Assembly (NCBI RefSeq): GCF_049240685.1
Contig: NZ_JBMLSD010000396.1
Coordinates: forward strand, 1 to 6,703
DNA from: Flectobacillus sp049240685
GTDB lineage: Bacteria; Bacteroidota; Bacteroidia; Cytophagales; Spirosomataceae
Direction: 5' to 3'
DNA length: 6,703 nt
Shown here: piece by piece, positions 6,569 to 6,703 of the stretch
Numbering within the stretch: the first letter of the stretch is position 1
How the letters are laid out: the number at the start of each line of letters is the position of its first letter
Made by a program: the position numbers and the translations under genes
Notes under the pieces: model-generated
Databases searched by the model: none
What the model was told of the DNA's origin: nothing
The model's input: only the letters and a program-made list of their open reading frames with translations

Positions 6569-6612
6569 CAAAATTCTAAGCTCCAGCTTTATAAGAAATG
6601 TTGAGTATAATA

Positions 6613-6680
6613 GGCACTAGGGAAAAAGCACAAGGTAAATAGTGGTAAAATGTATTTCATGAGCTATCGGCCTATTGGCT
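6613..6680 (+). repeat. Heptamer-phased intergenic repeat, copy C
   Basis: Left heptamers begin at 6613 (GGCACTA), 6620, 6627 and 6634 (GGTAAAT), exactly 7 bp apart. The core GGTAAAATGTATTT (6644-6657) matches copies A and B. The right block is shorter and more worn, with GCT at 6663, GCC at 6670 and GGC at 6677. It starts 45 bp after the oxidoreductase stop, much like copy B after TetR, and has the same orientation. Confidence 0.65.
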
Positions 6681-6703
6681 CAAAATAACAAATTGATTTT
6701 AAT

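Noticed and set aside
6577..6600. Possible terminator after the oxidoreductase (AAGCT CC AGCTT)
   Set aside because: The loop is only two bases, the stem is short, and no T-run follows. It is too weak to call.

Overview
The window looks like a piece of a Bacteroidota chromosome, most likely a Cytophagales-type environmental bacterium. The reasons are its low GC content, A/T-rich leaders without clear Shine-Dalgarno sites, one TAnnTTTG-type -7 element, a large soluble PAS/GAF sensor whose histidine-box region resembles those common in this phylum, and a twin-arginine Gfo/Idh/MocA oxidoreductase. The genus is inference. No rRNA, tRNA or CRISPR was seen.

Layout. Positions 1-636 have no convincing intact gene. 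They hold a heptamer-phased repeat (about 3-97), a 132-bp miniature inverted-repeat element with perfect 16-bp ends and a 9-bp target duplication (137-286), a possible broken small reading frame on the minus strand (282-427), and a strong A/T-flanked hairpin terminator (464-510). A minus-strand ferritin gene follows (637-1164). It is divergent from a plus-strand TetR-family regulator (1370-1942), and the 205-bp gap between them carries palindromes. The TetR gene converges on a 973-residue minus-strand PAS/GAF sensor protein (2132-5053), and a second copy of the heptamer repeat fills the junction. The sensor is divergent from a plus-strand oxidoreductase with a Tat-type signal (start preferred at 5273, end 6568). 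A third copy of the repeat follows its stop.

How the parts relate. The four genes do not form an operon: every neighbouring pair is divergent or convergent, so each is probably its own transcription unit. The ferritin stores and detoxifies iron. The TetR protein is a one-component repressor of unknown ligand that could act in the shared ferritin/TetR gap. The sensor has a phosphoacceptor-like histidine box but no ATPase domain, so it would need a partner kinase or would signal by conformation. The oxidoreductase probably acts on a sugar or sugar-like substrate outside the cytoplasm.

The most unusual material is non-coding: the miniature element with its target duplication still intact, and a family of intergenic repeats. 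Each repeat has a left block of GGC-type heptamers, a conserved TAAAATG/T-rich core and a right block of GCC-type heptamers. The three copies share one orientation, and two sit about 45-50 bp after the stop of a plus-strand gene. I found no complete multi-gene defence or biosynthetic system.
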